Assembly: GCA_022834735.1 (NCBI GenBank)
Contig: BQKD01000001.1
Coordinates: 535,659 to 599,658 of the forward strand
DNA: 64,000 bases
Source: Erysipelotrichaceae bacterium OPF54
Lineage (GTDB): Bacteria; Bacillota_I; Bacilli_A; Erysipelotrichales; Erysipelotrichaceae
Reading direction: 5' to 3'
This document shows, in pieces, positions 1 to 8,746 of the stretch; position 1 is the stretch's first letter; the number at the start of each line of letters is the position of its first letter. The notes beneath the pieces are model-generated. The model saw only the letters and a program-made list of their open reading frames with translations, was not told where the DNA came from and did not search any database. Both the position numbers and the translations under genes were made by a program.

Positions 1-2
1 AT

Positions 3-539
3 GAAAGCTATACGAAAAGGGGGATCCCGCCTATTGTGCAGATCAGTGAACGGGCAAAGATCCTTATCATTGGGCAGGCGCCCGGACGCAAGGTCGAAGA
101 AACCTTGATCCCGTTCAACGATCAATCGGGAGCCACTTTGCGAAAATGGCTCGGGATCGATGAAAAGACGTTTTATTCGGACCAGATCGCCATTATGCCG
201 ATGGATTTCTATTTTCCGGGAAAAGGGAAAAGCGGCGATCTTCCGCCAAGGAAGTTCATGGCAGCCTATCACGAACAAATGCGAAAACTGCTGCCAAATA
301 TCCGGCTGACAATTCTGATCGGGAAATACGCGATCGACCATTATCTGAAAAAGGAAAAATATCCGACATTGACAGAAACGGTCCGTCACTATGAACAGTA
401 TCTGCCAGCCTATTTCCCGATCGTTCATCCAAGCCCGTTGAATTACGGATGGAGAAAGAAAAATCCGTGGTTCGAACAGGAAGTGGTCCCTGCGCTGCAG
501 ACCAGGATACACGCGATCCTGAAGGAAAAAGAGGTCTAG
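3..539 (+). CDS. Uracil-DNA glycosylase family protein, 5' end outside the window
   Basis: A uracil-DNA glycosylase superfamily enzyme would excise uracil from DNA in base-excision repair. The reading frame is open to the left edge, so the GTG at 36 is probably internal and the true start lies upstream. The visible part has the family signature GQAPG near the N-terminal end, GKSGDLPPR, and a HPSPLNYGW motif near residue 131 (counted from 36), which are the expected active-site loops. It ends at a TAG followed by a strong terminator, so it closes its transcription unit. Activity is inferred from the family; the enzyme could belong to one of the less-studied UDG branches. Confidence 0.8.
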   Translation, partial: ESYTKRGIPPIVQISERAKILIIGQAPGRKVEETLIPFNDQSGATLRKWLGIDEKTFYSDQIAIMPMDFYFPGKGKSGDLPPRKFMAAYHEQMRKLLPNIRLTILIGKYAIDHYLKKEKYPTLTETVRHYEQYLPAYFPIVHPSPLNYGWRKKNPWFEQEVVPALQTRIHAILKEKEV

Positions 540-570
540 AACACTATGCTTTCAAAGCATAGACACTATG

Positions 571-607
571 AAGAACAGGCATTTTACTGTGCCCGTTCTT
601 TTTTTTA
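571..607 (+). terminator. Rho-independent terminator after the UDG gene
   Basis: AAGAACAGGCA and TGCCCGTTCTT form a stem around a short loop, followed by a run of eight T. A perfect palindrome (TATGCTTTCAAAGCATA) sits just before it at about 545-561. Confidence 0.85.
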
Positions 608-636
608 ATATAGAAGCAACAAGGAGGCATAGAAAG

Positions 637-1374
637 ATGTATCAGGACATTTTGAAAAAATATCATGAAGATCTGGAGGAAAATAATGGACAGATGATTT
701 TCCGCTGGGAATACTTTGCGGCAGAAGATGTGGCAGGCCATTCAAAGCTTGACGGGAAAACACGCTGCATGGCCATCCTGGCTGTCCTGCTCGGCTGCCA
801 GGGAAAAGAAGAATTCAAAAGAATGCTCCAGGTCGCGCTGGATTGCGGCGTGAGTCCGGTCCAGGCAAAGGAAATTGTCTATCAGGCAACGGCTTATCTG
901 GGCATGGGCCGGGTCGCTCCGTTTTATAAGGTGGTCGACAAAGTTTTCAAAAAGAGAAATATCGTGATCGCGGACGATCGCCAGACAACAACGATGGAAG
1001 ATCGTATGCGCAAAGGCAACGATATCCAGATCGCCTATTTTGGTGAAGGCATGAGAGATTCGTGGCAGAAAGCGCCTGAAGCTACGGCGCACATCCAGAA
1101 GTGGCTGGCTGCCAACTGTTTCGGAGATTACTATACGCGTGCCGGGCTGACAGACAATCAGCGCGAAATGATCACATTCTGCTTTATTCTCGGCCAGGGA
1201 GGATGCGAAAATCAGCTGCGCGGACACACGAACGGCAATATGAATCTTGGCAACGATCATGCGTTCCTTGTCGATGTGATTTCCCAGTGCGTACCGTTTA
1301 TCGGCTATCCACGAAGCCTGAACGCACTGAATGTGGTCAATGAAATCCAGAAACAGAGAGAGGAGAATAAATAA
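637..1374 (+). CDS. Carboxymuconolactone decarboxylase family protein
   Basis: A 245-aa protein with two CMD/AhpD-type helical repeats, roughly residues 40-105 and 155-235. Such proteins act as decarboxylases or as alkylhydroperoxidase-like oxidoreductases. No CxxC pair is visible, so a thiol-peroxidase role is unlikely. The ATG at 637 is chosen because AAGGAGG precedes it by 9 nt; a longer frame from 568 runs through the upstream terminator. It is first in an operon with a cupin gene (overlap TAATG) and a flavodoxin gene. CMD-cupin-flavodoxin clusters are common in Firmicutes and suggest a small redox or detoxification role, but the substrate is unknown. Confidence 0.8.
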   Translation: MYQDILKKYHEDLEENNGQMIFRWEYFAAEDVAGHSKLDGKTRCMAILAVLLGCQGKEEFKRMLQVALDCGVSPVQAKEIVYQATAYLGMGRVAPFYKVVDKVFKKRNIVIADDRQTTTMEDRMRKGNDIQIAYFGEGMRDSWQKAPEATAHIQKWLAANCFGDYYTRAGLTDNQREMITFCFILGQGGCENQLRGHTNGNMNLGNDHAFLVDVISQCVPFIGYPRSLNALNVVNEIQKQREENK

Positions 1375-1775
1375 TGAGCGAATTTAAACCGGTCTTCACA
1401 AAAGGAGAAGTCAATCCGTTCGGACAGTTCTTCGAAGGAACGAGCTATCTGAACATGCTTTCAAAAGAAGATGTTAGCATCGGGGATGTCATCTTCGAAC
1501 CGGGCTGCATCAATCACTGGCATATCCATCACGCAAGCCAGGGCGGCGGACAGATACTGCTCTGCCTTGCAGGACATGGCTGGTATCAGGAAGAAGGAAA
1601 ACCGGCACAGGCTCTGGAAGCCGGAAGTTTCGTAAAGATCCCTGCCAATGTCAAGCACTGGCATGGGGCGGCCAAAGATGACTGGTTCGAACATATCTCG
1701 ATCGAAGTGCCGGGAAAAGACACATCGACCGAATGGTGCGAACCGGTCAGCGAAAAGGAGTATCTTGCATTATGA
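1374..1775 (+). CDS. Small cupin-domain protein
   Basis: A 133-aa single-domain cupin. The metal-binding motifs are plain: H48, H50 and H52 in NHWHIHH, and H95 and H97 in KHWHGA. It starts on the A of the preceding stop codon (TAATG) and its own stop overlaps the next start (ATGA), so it is translationally coupled to the CMD and flavodoxin genes. Cupins fused to or beside CMD proteins usually act on small organic acids or peroxides. The exact reaction cannot be read from the sequence. Confidence 0.82.
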   Translation: MSEFKPVFTKGEVNPFGQFFEGTSYLNMLSKEDVSIGDVIFEPGCINHWHIHHASQGGGQILLCLAGHGWYQEEGKPAQALEAGSFVKIPANVKHWHGAAKDDWFEHISIEVPGKDTSTEWCEPVSEKEYLAL

Positions 1776-2242
1776 GCAGAAATCTTGTAGCGTATTTTTC
1801 TGCAACCGGCACGACCGAAAAGGCTGCCCGAAAACTGGCAGAAGCCCTTCATGCCGATCTTTTCCGCATCGTGCCTGAAACAGCGTACAGCCGGGCCGAT
1901 CTGGACTGGATGGATAAAAAATCACGCTCATCGGTCGAGATGAACGATCCGGACTGCCGGCCAGCCATCATGAAAGAAGAACTCGATCCTGCCTCGTATG
2001 ATACGATCCTCCTCGGCTTTCCTATATGGTGGTATGTGGCGCCAAGGATCATCCAGACTTTTCTGGAAACATACGATTTTTCCGGGAAGAAGATCGTCCT
2101 GTTCGCGACTTCGGGCGGCAGCGGATTCGGCAAGGCAGCCGATGAGCTGAAGCAGGATGTGCCCGCTTCGGCTGTGATCGAAGAAGGAGCGATCCTGAAC
2201 AGCGAACAAGCGGTAAAAGCGCTGGCAAAACGCTTTTCATAA
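1772..2242 (+). CDS. Flavodoxin
   Basis: A 156-aa flavodoxin-fold electron carrier. The FMN phosphate loop SATGTTEK lies at residues 10-17 and an isoalloxazine-contact loop GFPIWWYVAP near residues 73-82. The start at 1772 is supported by AAAAGGAG and the ATGA overlap with the cupin stop; the frame extends upstream to 1733 but only inside the cupin gene. It probably supplies electrons to a reaction carried out with the two upstream products. An AT-rich hairpin near 2315-2340 may end the operon. Confidence 0.85.
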   Translation: MSRNLVAYFSATGTTEKAARKLAEALHADLFRIVPETAYSRADLDWMDKKSRSSVEMNDPDCRPAIMKEELDPASYDTILLGFPIWWYVAPRIIQTFLETYDFSGKKIVLFATSGGSGFGKAADELKQDVPASAVIEEGAILNSEQAVKALAKRFS

Positions 2243-2386
2243 GGCACAACACATAATATATACCATAATTTCACAAAATAAGGGAAAAGGTAATATTAAA
2301 ATGTATTCGCTTTCAAAATGGAGCATTTTAATTTTCTTTTCTCCTTTTTTTTCGTATATTTTTGTCGATCAAAAGGAGGACAAACG

Positions 2387-2530
2387 ATGAACAATGATCA
2401 AATCTTTGAAATGGAAATTGACGATATGCTTGCCCGCTTTATGTATAAGGAAGATGAAATGAAAGTGATCGTTCGGGTCAAGACGAGCAAGGAAGGACGC
2501 ATCGTCCATTGTGTGGAAAATCTGGAATAG
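2387..2530 (+). CDS. Hypothetical 47-aa protein
   Basis: A short gene with a good ribosome-binding site (AAAAGGAGG, 7 nt before ATG). The product is acidic at its N-terminus and ends in a basic, beta-like stretch (KVIVRVKTSKEGRIVHCVEN). No family was recognised. The clear SD sequence and codon use like its neighbours support it as real. The same frame is open further upstream, but that part is low-complexity Phe-rich sequence and is rejected. Confidence 0.55.
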   Translation: MNNDQIFEMEIDDMLARFMYKEDEMKVIVRVKTSKEGRIVHCVENLE

Positions 2531-2600
2531 AGTGCATGATTAGGTAGAACGAACGGAATATGGTACGATAAAGACACCAAACCTCAAGGAGGTACGATTT

Positions 2601-3176
2601 ATGGATAATAGTACAAACAAAATGAAAATAGTCATGCTGGTCGGTTCGCTGCGCAGACAGTCCCTTAACCGCCAGCTTGCCGAAGAGGCCGGAAAGCTGC
2701 TCGAAGACGAGGCAGAATGCACGATCTTCACACCAGCCGGCATCCCTTTGTTCGATCAGGATACCGAGTTTCCTGCGCCAGAACAGATCGAGACGATCCG
2801 CCAGGCCATCCGGCAAAGCGATGGCGTATGGATCTTTTCCCCCGAATACAATGGCGCTATACCAGGCGGACTGAAAAATCTGCTTGACTGGCTGTCCCGC
2901 CCGCTGTTCGAAAACGATCCGGACTGGAAAGACACGGCCGTATGGGGCAAAAAAGCGACCATTTCCGGCATAGGAGGCAATAATGCCACCCGTTCGGTAC
3001 AGGATGCGCTCATCACGCTGCTTCATTTTATGGGTATGGATGTCATGACAGAGGATCGCGCAATGATCGCGATGTCGCCCGAAACGATGAAGACAAGCGA
3101 CTTGTCAAAGACAGAAAATGTACAGAAGGCTTTAAGGACACAGGCAGACGCTTTCATGAAATTTATCGAAAAATAA
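2601..3176 (+). CDS. NADPH-dependent FMN reductase family protein
   Basis: A 191-aa flavodoxin-like oxidoreductase of the NAD(P)H-dependent FMN/azo/quinone reductase family. The FMN loop GSLRRQSLNRQL is at residues 15-26, and the conserved SPEYNGAIPGGLKN segment that contacts the flavin is near residue 80. AAGGAGG lies 7 nt upstream of the ATG. It stands alone between the small 2387 gene and a terminator at 3183. Likely cytoplasmic; the physiological acceptor (flavin, quinone or azo compound) is not evident. Confidence 0.85.
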   Translation: MDNSTNKMKIVMLVGSLRRQSLNRQLAEEAGKLLEDEAECTIFTPAGIPLFDQDTEFPAPEQIETIRQAIRQSDGVWIFSPEYNGAIPGGLKNLLDWLSRPLFENDPDWKDTAVWGKKATISGIGGNNATRSVQDALITLLHFMGMDVMTEDRAMIAMSPETMKTSDLSKTENVQKALRTQADAFMKFIEK

Positions 3177-3182
3177 ACAGAG

Positions 3183-3216
3183 AACGGATCTTTATGCAAA
3201 GAAAGGTCCGTTTTTT
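3183..3216 (+). terminator. Terminator after the FMN reductase gene
   Basis: AACGGATCTTT pairs with AAAGGTCCGTT across a short loop and is followed by T6. Confidence 0.75.
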
Positions 3217-3232
3217 AGCTGAGCATTCCAAT

Positions 3233-3259
3233 TTGCTGAAAAGCTGTTTCTGTTATAAT
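3233..3259 (+). promoter_or_regulatory. Promoter of the CNNM/CBS gene
   Basis: An extended -10 element TGTTATAAT ends at 3259, preceded by a TTGCTG-like -35 at 3233-3238 (spacing 15). The start codon follows about 40 nt downstream. Confidence 0.5.
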
Positions 3260-3298
3260 GGTCTCAAAAACAAAGAAAGAGGTAAAAAACGAACGTAT

Positions 3299-4357
3299 AT
3301 GGACAGTAGTATATTGTGGATGCTTTTGCTTCAGGTCGTGCTCATCGCCTTGAATGCCGTATTTGCCTGCGCGGAGATTGCAGTCATTTCCGTTAATGAA
3401 AACAAAGTGGAAAAGATGGCAGCCGAAGGGAACCGGAAAGCCGGAAAGCTGCTGAATCTGGTCAGCGATCCGTCACGCTTTCTGGCAACGATCCAGGTTG
3501 CCATTACTTTGTCAGGATTTTTAGGAAGCGCATTTGCTGCCGATAACTTTTCGGAATATCTTGTGGACTGGCTTGTCGGGCTCGGCGTCGGAATTTCTCC
3601 GGATATCCTGGATACGATTGCCGTCATCGTGATCACGATCATCCTGTCGTACTTCACGCTTGTTTTTGGCGAACTGGTGCCCAAACAGGTGGCGATGCAG
3701 AAAAAAGATCAGCTCGCCCTTTCCGTCGCCGGACTGATCACCGTGATCTCCAAAGCGTTCAAGCCGCTCGTTTCGCTGCTCACAGTTTCTACAAACAGCG
3801 TGCTGCGGCTGCTCGGGATCGATCCGGACCAGGATAACGATCAGGTGAGCGAAGAGGAGATCCGGCTCATGGTCGAAGCCGGCAGCGAAAAAGGAACGAT
3901 CGATCACGAAGAAAATGAATGGATCCAGAATGTATTTGAATTTGATGATCTGCCCATCCGCGATGTCATGACACATCGCCGGCAGACCGTGATGCTCGAT
4001 CTGGACGCATCCGACCACGAATGGGAAGAGCAGATCACAAAAAGTCCGTATTCCTTGTTTCCGGTCTATCAGGAAAACAAGGATTCGATCATCGGTGTGC
4101 TGAATGCGAAAAAATTTCTGCGGCTCAAGGACCGCTCGCGCAGCCATGTGATGGAAAAGGCAGTGTCCGGACCGTATTTCGTTCCGGAAAATCTGAAAGC
4201 CGACGTGCTGTTCGCCAATATGAAAAAGGACAGGGAAAAGATGGCTGTAGTCCTCGATGAATACGGAGGGTTCTGCGGGATCGTGACAATGAACGATTTG
4301 ATCAGCGAGCTCATCGGCGATATGGATGTGGACGATCCAGCTCCGTACATAAAATAA
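3299..4357 (+). CDS. CNNM transmembrane / CBS-domain protein (hemolysin C-CorC type)
   Basis: A 352-aa membrane protein. Residues 1-170 form a CNNM (DUF21) domain with about three membrane segments, including the GELVPK motif after an SYFTLVF helix. Residues 210-340 carry two CBS domains with the typical IRDVMTHR entry. It lacks the C-terminal CorC_HlyC domain present in longer homologues (about 430 aa). Family members are linked to magnesium or cobalt efflux; the older name hemolysin is misleading. The ATG at 3299 is chosen because the upstream frame from 3194 runs through a terminator and promoter. AGAGGT lies rather far upstream (about 14 nt). Confidence 0.82.
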   Translation: MDSSILWMLLLQVVLIALNAVFACAEIAVISVNENKVEKMAAEGNRKAGKLLNLVSDPSRFLATIQVAITLSGFLGSAFAADNFSEYLVDWLVGLGVGISPDILDTIAVIVITIILSYFTLVFGELVPKQVAMQKKDQLALSVAGLITVISKAFKPLVSLLTVSTNSVLRLLGIDPDQDNDQVSEEEIRLMVEAGSEKGTIDHEENEWIQNVFEFDDLPIRDVMTHRRQTVMLDLDASDHEWEEQITKSPYSLFPVYQENKDSIIGVLNAKKFLRLKDRSRSHVMEKAVSGPYFVPENLKADVLFANMKKDREKMAVVLDEYGGFCGIVTMNDLISELIGDMDVDDPAPYIK

Positions 4358-4359
4358 AA

Positions 4360-4386
4360 ACAACCGCAGATTTTGCGGCTGTTTTT
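4360..4386. terminator. Bidirectional terminator between convergent genes
   Basis: CCGCA and TGCGG form the stem, flanked by A-rich and T-rich runs on both sides, so it can end the CNNM gene on the + strand and the ABC permease gene on the - strand. Confidence 0.75.
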
Positions 4387-4393
4387 GGATAAA

Positions 4394-5992
4394 TTAAATA
4401 TTCATCAAATGGCGGATCACCAGTTTTGGCACGATCACAGCCAGCACGATGATCAGTCCGATCAGAACGATGCCGGTCACGATCGTAAAAAGCATCAGAT
4501 TTTCAAGGAGGAAGAACAGAGCCGCAAACAGTCCGAGCACGAGCCATGACAGGAACAGCTCGGCAATGACGTTCATGTTGTTTTTGACAGCAGCCGTCTC
4601 GTCTTCCCAGTTCAGCTTTGGATGCAGCCCGTCGATCAGGATCGCGATCTCGTTGATGAGCATGGTCGAAAGCAGAGCGCCAAGAATGAACACCACATCA
4701 TAATATACCGGATAGGTAAAGATAAAATGGGCCGGGATAATGAGGATGAGCGTGCCGATCAGCGAGAAAAGGACACCTACGCTCATCTTTGCATAGATCT
4801 GTTTTTCCATAGCCATCGGGATCATCTTTACAAAATCTATATTGTTCCCGAGGCGCGAAAACGCAGTACCGCTGATCCCGTTGACCGATCCGAAGAAAAA
4901 TCCACCGCCAGCCCCGATCAGAAACATGACGATCCATAAATTGAACATGGAATCGAGCGGGAGCGCCTTGGCCATCGGGATCAGTTCGCGGATCTGCGGG
5001 TTGATCAGCAGCACAGCCGCCATCACGATCGGCATGATGAGAGAACCGAGCACGCAGTTGGAAAAATAAGCTGGTGTGCGCACAAGCGTTTTGATTTCCA
5101 CGAGCGCATAGCTGACCAGACCGTCTTTGCGGGAAATTGATTTTCTTTTCTTCTTTTTGGATCCGGACTGGCTCATTGTCAGTACAACAGGCAGATACAG
5201 TTTGTCGGCACATACAAAGAACAGACCGCCCAGCACAGCGATGATCGCGACGCTGACCAGCATGCTCAGCCATGAGCCGTCCACGATGCTTCGGGCCGCA
5301 CTTGGCACATGGAAGAAGATCGTGGTCGCCATGCCAAGCAGCTTCGGATTGCTGGACAGGAAATTGACCATGACCTCGCCCGAATCGGCCGTGAAGGAGT
5401 TGCTCAAAACGCCAATACCGACGCCAAAGAAGATACCGACGATCCCGAGAATAAGATTGAAACGGTCTTTATTGGCAAACAGGGGTATGAAGCGCATGAT
5501 CAGCATCGTGATGATGCCCATCACGAACAGCGGCGGCAGGATGTTCAGGAACAGCTGCACGATGAAAAAAACGATTCCCGCGATATTGCCCGGATGCGTC
5601 TGCGCAAAAGCGATCAGGACAGGCAGCAGAGCGATCAGGCTCAGGGATAAAAGCGAAATATAGTTGACAACAAACTTGGCCGCCACGATCGTCCAGGACG
5701 GCACAGGCAACACGAGCAGCTTGGGCACGTCGTTGGAAAAATAGAACGAGCTCGCGAAGGTGAACAGCGAGATCCAGAGCACAAGCAGGGCCGTGACAAA
5801 CAGGAACAGCTCGATCCACATGAAATCGAAGCGCGTCTTTAAATAGGACATGCTTGAAAAATAAAGCATGGCGATCATCGGGATCAGCGATACGGCGATC
5901 ACGATCCCCAGAGCGATCGTGCGCCCTTTCTTTTTTCCTAAGGAGAAGCTGTTTTTCAGCAGGGCCCTGGAAATGACGAACAGGCTATTCAT
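4394..5992 (-). CDS. ABC-2-type exporter permease
   Basis: A 532-aa polytopic membrane protein with many long hydrophobic segments and a charged cytoplasmic KKKKRK loop about half way. It is the membrane partner of the ATPase encoded directly upstream; the two genes overlap by 8 bp. The start MNSLFVISRALLKN at 5992 is chosen; further upstream the frame lies inside the ATPase gene. The length is about twice that of a simple ABC-2 permease, suggesting two fused half-permeases. The substrate is unknown. Confidence 0.8.
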   Translation of the reverse strand: MNSLFVISRALLKNSFSLGKKKGRTIALGIVIAVSLIPMIAMLYFSSMSYLKTRFDFMWIELFLFVTALLVLWISLFTFASSFYFSNDVPKLLVLPVPSWTIVAAKFVVNYISLLSLSLIALLPVLIAFAQTHPGNIAGIVFFIVQLFLNILPPLFVMGIITMLIMRFIPLFANKDRFNLILGIVGIFFGVGIGVLSNSFTADSGEVMVNFLSSNPKLLGMATTIFFHVPSAARSIVDGSWLSMLVSVAIIAVLGGLFFVCADKLYLPVVLTMSQSGSKKKKRKSISRKDGLVSYALVEIKTLVRTPAYFSNCVLGSLIMPIVMAAVLLINPQIRELIPMAKALPLDSMFNLWIVMFLIGAGGGFFFGSVNGISGTAFSRLGNNIDFVKMIPMAMEKQIYAKMSVGVLFSLIGTLILIIPAHFIFTYPVYYDVVFILGALLSTMLINEIAILIDGLHPKLNWEDETAAVKNNMNVIAELFLSWLVLGLFAALFFLLENLMLFTIVTGIVLIGLIIVLAVIVPKLVIRHLMNI

Positions 5993-6704
5993 GGGATACG
6001 ACCTCAAGGAAGATGTCTTCCAGGCTTTCGCCTTCATGCTGCGCCTTGAGCTCGTCAAGCGTTCCGTCATATTTGATCGCTCCGCTGCTGATCATGACGA
6101 TCTTGTCGCACAGCTTTTCGGCCACTTCGAGCACATGGGTCGAAAAGAAGACCGTATTGCCTGCTTCGGCGTGCTGCTTCATTTTTTCCTTCAACAGGTA
6201 GGAGCTTTCCGGATCGAGCCCGGTCATCGGTTCGTCAAGGATCCAGATGCTCGGATTGCACACCAGGGCTGCGATGATGATCGCTTTCTGGCGCATACCA
6301 TGCGAATAGCCTGCCATCTGGGAATCAAAGTCGTTTTCCAGCTTGAATTCATGAACAAGCTGATCGAGACGTTCCTGTCTTTCCTGCTGGCTGATCCCGT
6401 AAATGTCCGCCATAAAGTTGGCGTATTCGCGCCCGCTCAGACGCAGGAACAGATCCGGGGAATCCGGGACGAGCGCAAACTGTTTCTTCGCTTCGATCGG
6501 ATCTTTTGCGATATCGATCCCGTTGAGCGTGATCATGCCCGCATCCGGAGCCAGCACGCCGGTCATCATATGGATGGTCGTTGTTTTTCCGGCACCGTTC
6601 GGTCCGATAAATCCGGTAATGCATCCGGAAGGAATGTCAAATGAAATATCGTTGACAGCAATCTTGCTGCCGAATTTTTTCGTCGCATTTTCAATTCTGA
6701 TCAT
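5985..6704 (-). CDS. ABC transporter ATP-binding protein
   Basis: A 239-aa ABC ATPase. Walker A is GPNGAGKTTT near residue 35, the signature is the variant YSHGMRQ, Walker B is IWILDEP, and the H-loop is FFSTHV. It ends in a short C-terminal tail typical of ABC-2 exporter ATPases. The ATG at 6704 has AAAGGAA upstream; the frame extends to 6770 through the promoter and is rejected. It forms an operon with the permease at 4394-5992. Probably an export system; drug, peptide and lipid substrates are all possible. Confidence 0.88.
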   Translation of the reverse strand: MIRIENATKKFGSKIAVNDISFDIPSGCITGFIGPNGAGKTTTIHMMTGVLAPDAGMITLNGIDIAKDPIEAKKQFALVPDSPDLFLRLSGREYANFMADIYGISQQERQERLDQLVHEFKLENDFDSQMAGYSHGMRQKAIIIAALVCNPSIWILDEPMTGLDPESSYLLKEKMKQHAEAGNTVFFSTHVLEVAEKLCDKIVMISSGAIKYDGTLDELKAQHEGESLEDIFLEVVSHE

Positions 6705-6738
6705 AATACATATTCCTTTCACTAACTGTATTACGCAA

Positions 6739-6767
6739 ATAATACAACCAGCCGGCATAAGATGCAA
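6739..6767 (-). promoter_or_regulatory. Promoter of the ABC exporter operon
   Basis: On the minus strand, TTGCAT (6762-6767) and TATTAT (6739-6744) are separated by 17 bp. Confidence 0.65.
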
Positions 6768-6797
6768 CAAAAATGGACTGCTTTACCCTTACATTGA

Positions 6798-6822
6798 AAA
6801 AGACGGCTTTGCACCGTCTTTT
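6798..6822. terminator. Terminator between the GNAT gene and the ABC operon
   Basis: AAAGACGG and CCGTCTTT form a stem with A- and T-runs on either side. It ends the minus-strand GNAT operon before the ABC promoter. Confidence 0.75.
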
Positions 6823-6828
6823 CATGAA

Positions 6829-7728
6829 TCACATCAGACCGAACCACATCGGTCCGGACAGGTCTTTGAACGCTTCCGCTTTGTCTTTGTTCAAAAAGGA
6901 AGCGAAAAGTTTCGGGTTGTTGATCGAAGCCAGGACCGGCATCTTCTTTTTCCACTTTAAGTTCGGATACAGCTTTTCCAGCGCTTCGTTGTGCGAAACA
7001 GAAATGTAGATCTTATCGCTGATCAGAGCCAGGTTCGAGAACAGCTGTTCCAGAGCGTCGGAATTGAGATACAGAAGAAGTTCGATATGAATGGCGGCTT
7101 CCTGCACGCTGTACACGGCCAGGCCGATCGGTTCGTAGTGTTCATCCATCATGATGTCGATCTTCTTTTTCGCCGCATGAAGATAGGCGAGTTCATTTTC
7201 GAACTGGCTGCGCTCGAGCCGGATCGAACCGTCAAAGTGCGCCATGAATTTTTCGTAAAGAGGATACACATCGATGTTCGGACGATATCTTCTCGTTCTT
7301 GAAAAGTTCAGCGTTTCCACACGCGATGAAGGAAGCGTGTATTCTTTCATGAACGTGATTTCCGAAAAGGGAAGACCGGCATAGACCTTCACAGACGAGG
7401 TTTTTACAAGCGAAACGAGCTCGTTGCAGGCGGCTTTCTGCATGAAAGCCTCTGCGAGCGCTTTATAAAACCCCTGGTTCCGCTTGTTTCCGGCTGTCAG
7501 TCCCATTTCGATCACGCTGACAGCCGCTTTTTTCTGATCGTACTGCAGGGTGCGCCGGGCATACTGAAGGCACGATACGATATGTCCGTCCTCTATGTAG
7601 AGAAACATGCGATCCGCATCAAATTTATATTTGAGCCATGCCTCGATTTCATGATCCTTGGCAAAGCACCATTGTTTCATAAATTTATAGAGCGCTTTTT
7701 CATAGCCTCTGGCTGTCTGTACGATCAT
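6829..7728 (-). CDS. GNAT-family acetyltransferase, Eis-like two-domain type
   Basis: A 299-aa protein. The first half (residues 1-140) resembles an acyltransferase fold: IEDGHIVSCLQYARRTLQ followed by the VIEMGLTAGNKRNQGFYKAL acetyl-CoA-binding turn. The second half resembles the extra domains of Eis-type enzymes. It is the last gene of a three-gene minus-strand run with the small membrane protein (4-bp overlap) and YigZ. Acceptor substrate unknown. Confidence 0.7.
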   Translation of the reverse strand: MIVQTARGYEKALYKFMKQWCFAKDHEIEAWLKYKFDADRMFLYIEDGHIVSCLQYARRTLQYDQKKAAVSVIEMGLTAGNKRNQGFYKALAEAFMQKAACNELVSLVKTSSVKVYAGLPFSEITFMKEYTLPSSRVETLNFSRTRRYRPNIDVYPLYEKFMAHFDGSIRLERSQFENELAYLHAAKKKIDIMMDEHYEPIGLAVYSVQEAAIHIELLLYLNSDALEQLFSNLALISDKIYISVSHNEALEKLYPNLKWKKKMPVLASINNPKLFASFLNKDKAEAFKDLSGPMWFGLM

Positions 7729-8006
7729 GAGCGCGGCTCATCCTTTTCTTCGTATTCGGTGAATTCGACATCGATCGCGTCCGGCCTTTTTTCTCTTGTC
7801 TGAACACGAGGCTGTTCGTAGTCGTCATTCGAATAATACTGTTCATAGGTATTGACAAAATCGTTTTCCGCTTTGTTTTTCTGCAGCGCTCTGCGCACGG
7901 CCCCGATCAGCGAAATGATGATCAGAAACGGAACAAGGACCGGGAGCATGTAAAACGCGAACATGAACAGTCCCACAAGTATCAAAATAAAAATTAAAAA
8001 TTCCAT
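7725..8006 (-). CDS. Small membrane protein of unknown function
   Basis: A 93-aa protein: residues 1-40 are one long or two short hydrophobic segments, followed by a basic KNK patch and a highly acidic, tyrosine-rich cytoplasmic tail. GGAGGT lies 7 nt upstream of the ATG at 8006; a TTG at 8015 is an alternative start without better support. It overlaps the GNAT gene by 4 bp and lies next to yigZ, so the three are co-transcribed. No family was recognised. Confidence 0.65.
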   Translation of the reverse strand: MEFLIFILILVGLFMFAFYMLPVLVPFLIIISLIGAVRRALQKNKAENDFVNTYEQYYSNDDYEQPRVQTREKRPDAIDVEFTEYEEKDEPRS

Positions 8007-8011
8007 ATATA

Positions 8012-8623
8012 TCAACCTCCAAACGGCATGAGCGATTCCTGCGTGAACTCTCCGAGATATTCGATCAGAATATTGCCGGAAGTCAGCTCGTTCAGCTCTG
8101 CCTCCATATTTTCCCTGCTGCAGAATTCATAGATCACATCGCTCTCATACTGTCTGCTGAGCACCTCGATGCGGCCGGCCCTGAAAAACTGGTCGATCCT
8201 GCCGATCGCGCTGTAATCGAAAACGATCCGCCAGCGCATGAGCGTCCGGACCTCGACAAGCTGCGCGTTCTGCAGTGCCTCCTGCACGCTTGAGGAATAG
8301 GCACGTACCAGACCGCCCTTGCCAAGCAGCGTTCCTCCGAAATAACGGACCACGACCGCCAGAATGTCCTCCATATGGCTGCCCGCAAGCACATCAAGCA
8401 TAGGATGTCCGGCTGTGCCGGCCGGTTCGCCATCGTCGCTTGAGCGCACTGTATTGCCAATGATCATGGCCGTACAGTGATGCGAGGCATCCGGATGCTC
8501 CTTTTTGACCAGTCTGAGAAATTCTTTTGCTTCTTCTTCGCTGTCTGTCCGGTGCAGATATGTGATGAACCGGCTTTTTTTTATCTCGATCGAATGTTCC
8601 GTATCGTTTTTTAATTTCGGCAT
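8012..8623 (-). CDS. YigZ/IMPACT family protein
   Basis: A 203-aa protein of the YigZ (UPF0029/IMPACT) family. The N-terminal domain contains the conserved DDGEPAGTAGHPML and VVRYFGGTLLGKGGLVRAY motifs, and the C-terminal DUF1949-like domain spans about residues 140-195. Members are thought to act in translation or stress regulation; the bacterial role is not settled. The ATG at 8623 follows AAAGGAG. The frame stays open upstream to 10123, but that part is antisense to nirA and is rejected. Confidence 0.88.
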   Translation of the reverse strand: MPKLKNDTEHSIEIKKSRFITYLHRTDSEEEAKEFLRLVKKEHPDASHHCTAMIIGNTVRSSDDGEPAGTAGHPMLDVLAGSHMEDILAVVVRYFGGTLLGKGGLVRAYSSSVQEALQNAQLVEVRTLMRWRIVFDYSAIGRIDQFFRAGRIEVLSRQYESDVIYEFCSRENMEAELNELTSGNILIEYLGEFTQESLMPFGG

Positions 8624-8746
8624 TAGCTCTCCTTTGCATACGCTAATCATATTATACGCAGGAAAACCGTTCAGACTCAAGCAATCAAATGCCGAAACTG
8701 CACGAATGTATGATATTATAAAATCAATATTCAGGAGGCATTTTAT

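Noticed and set aside
568-636. Upstream start for the CMD gene
   Set aside because: The extra 23 codons run through the UDG terminator; AAGGAGG places the start at 637.
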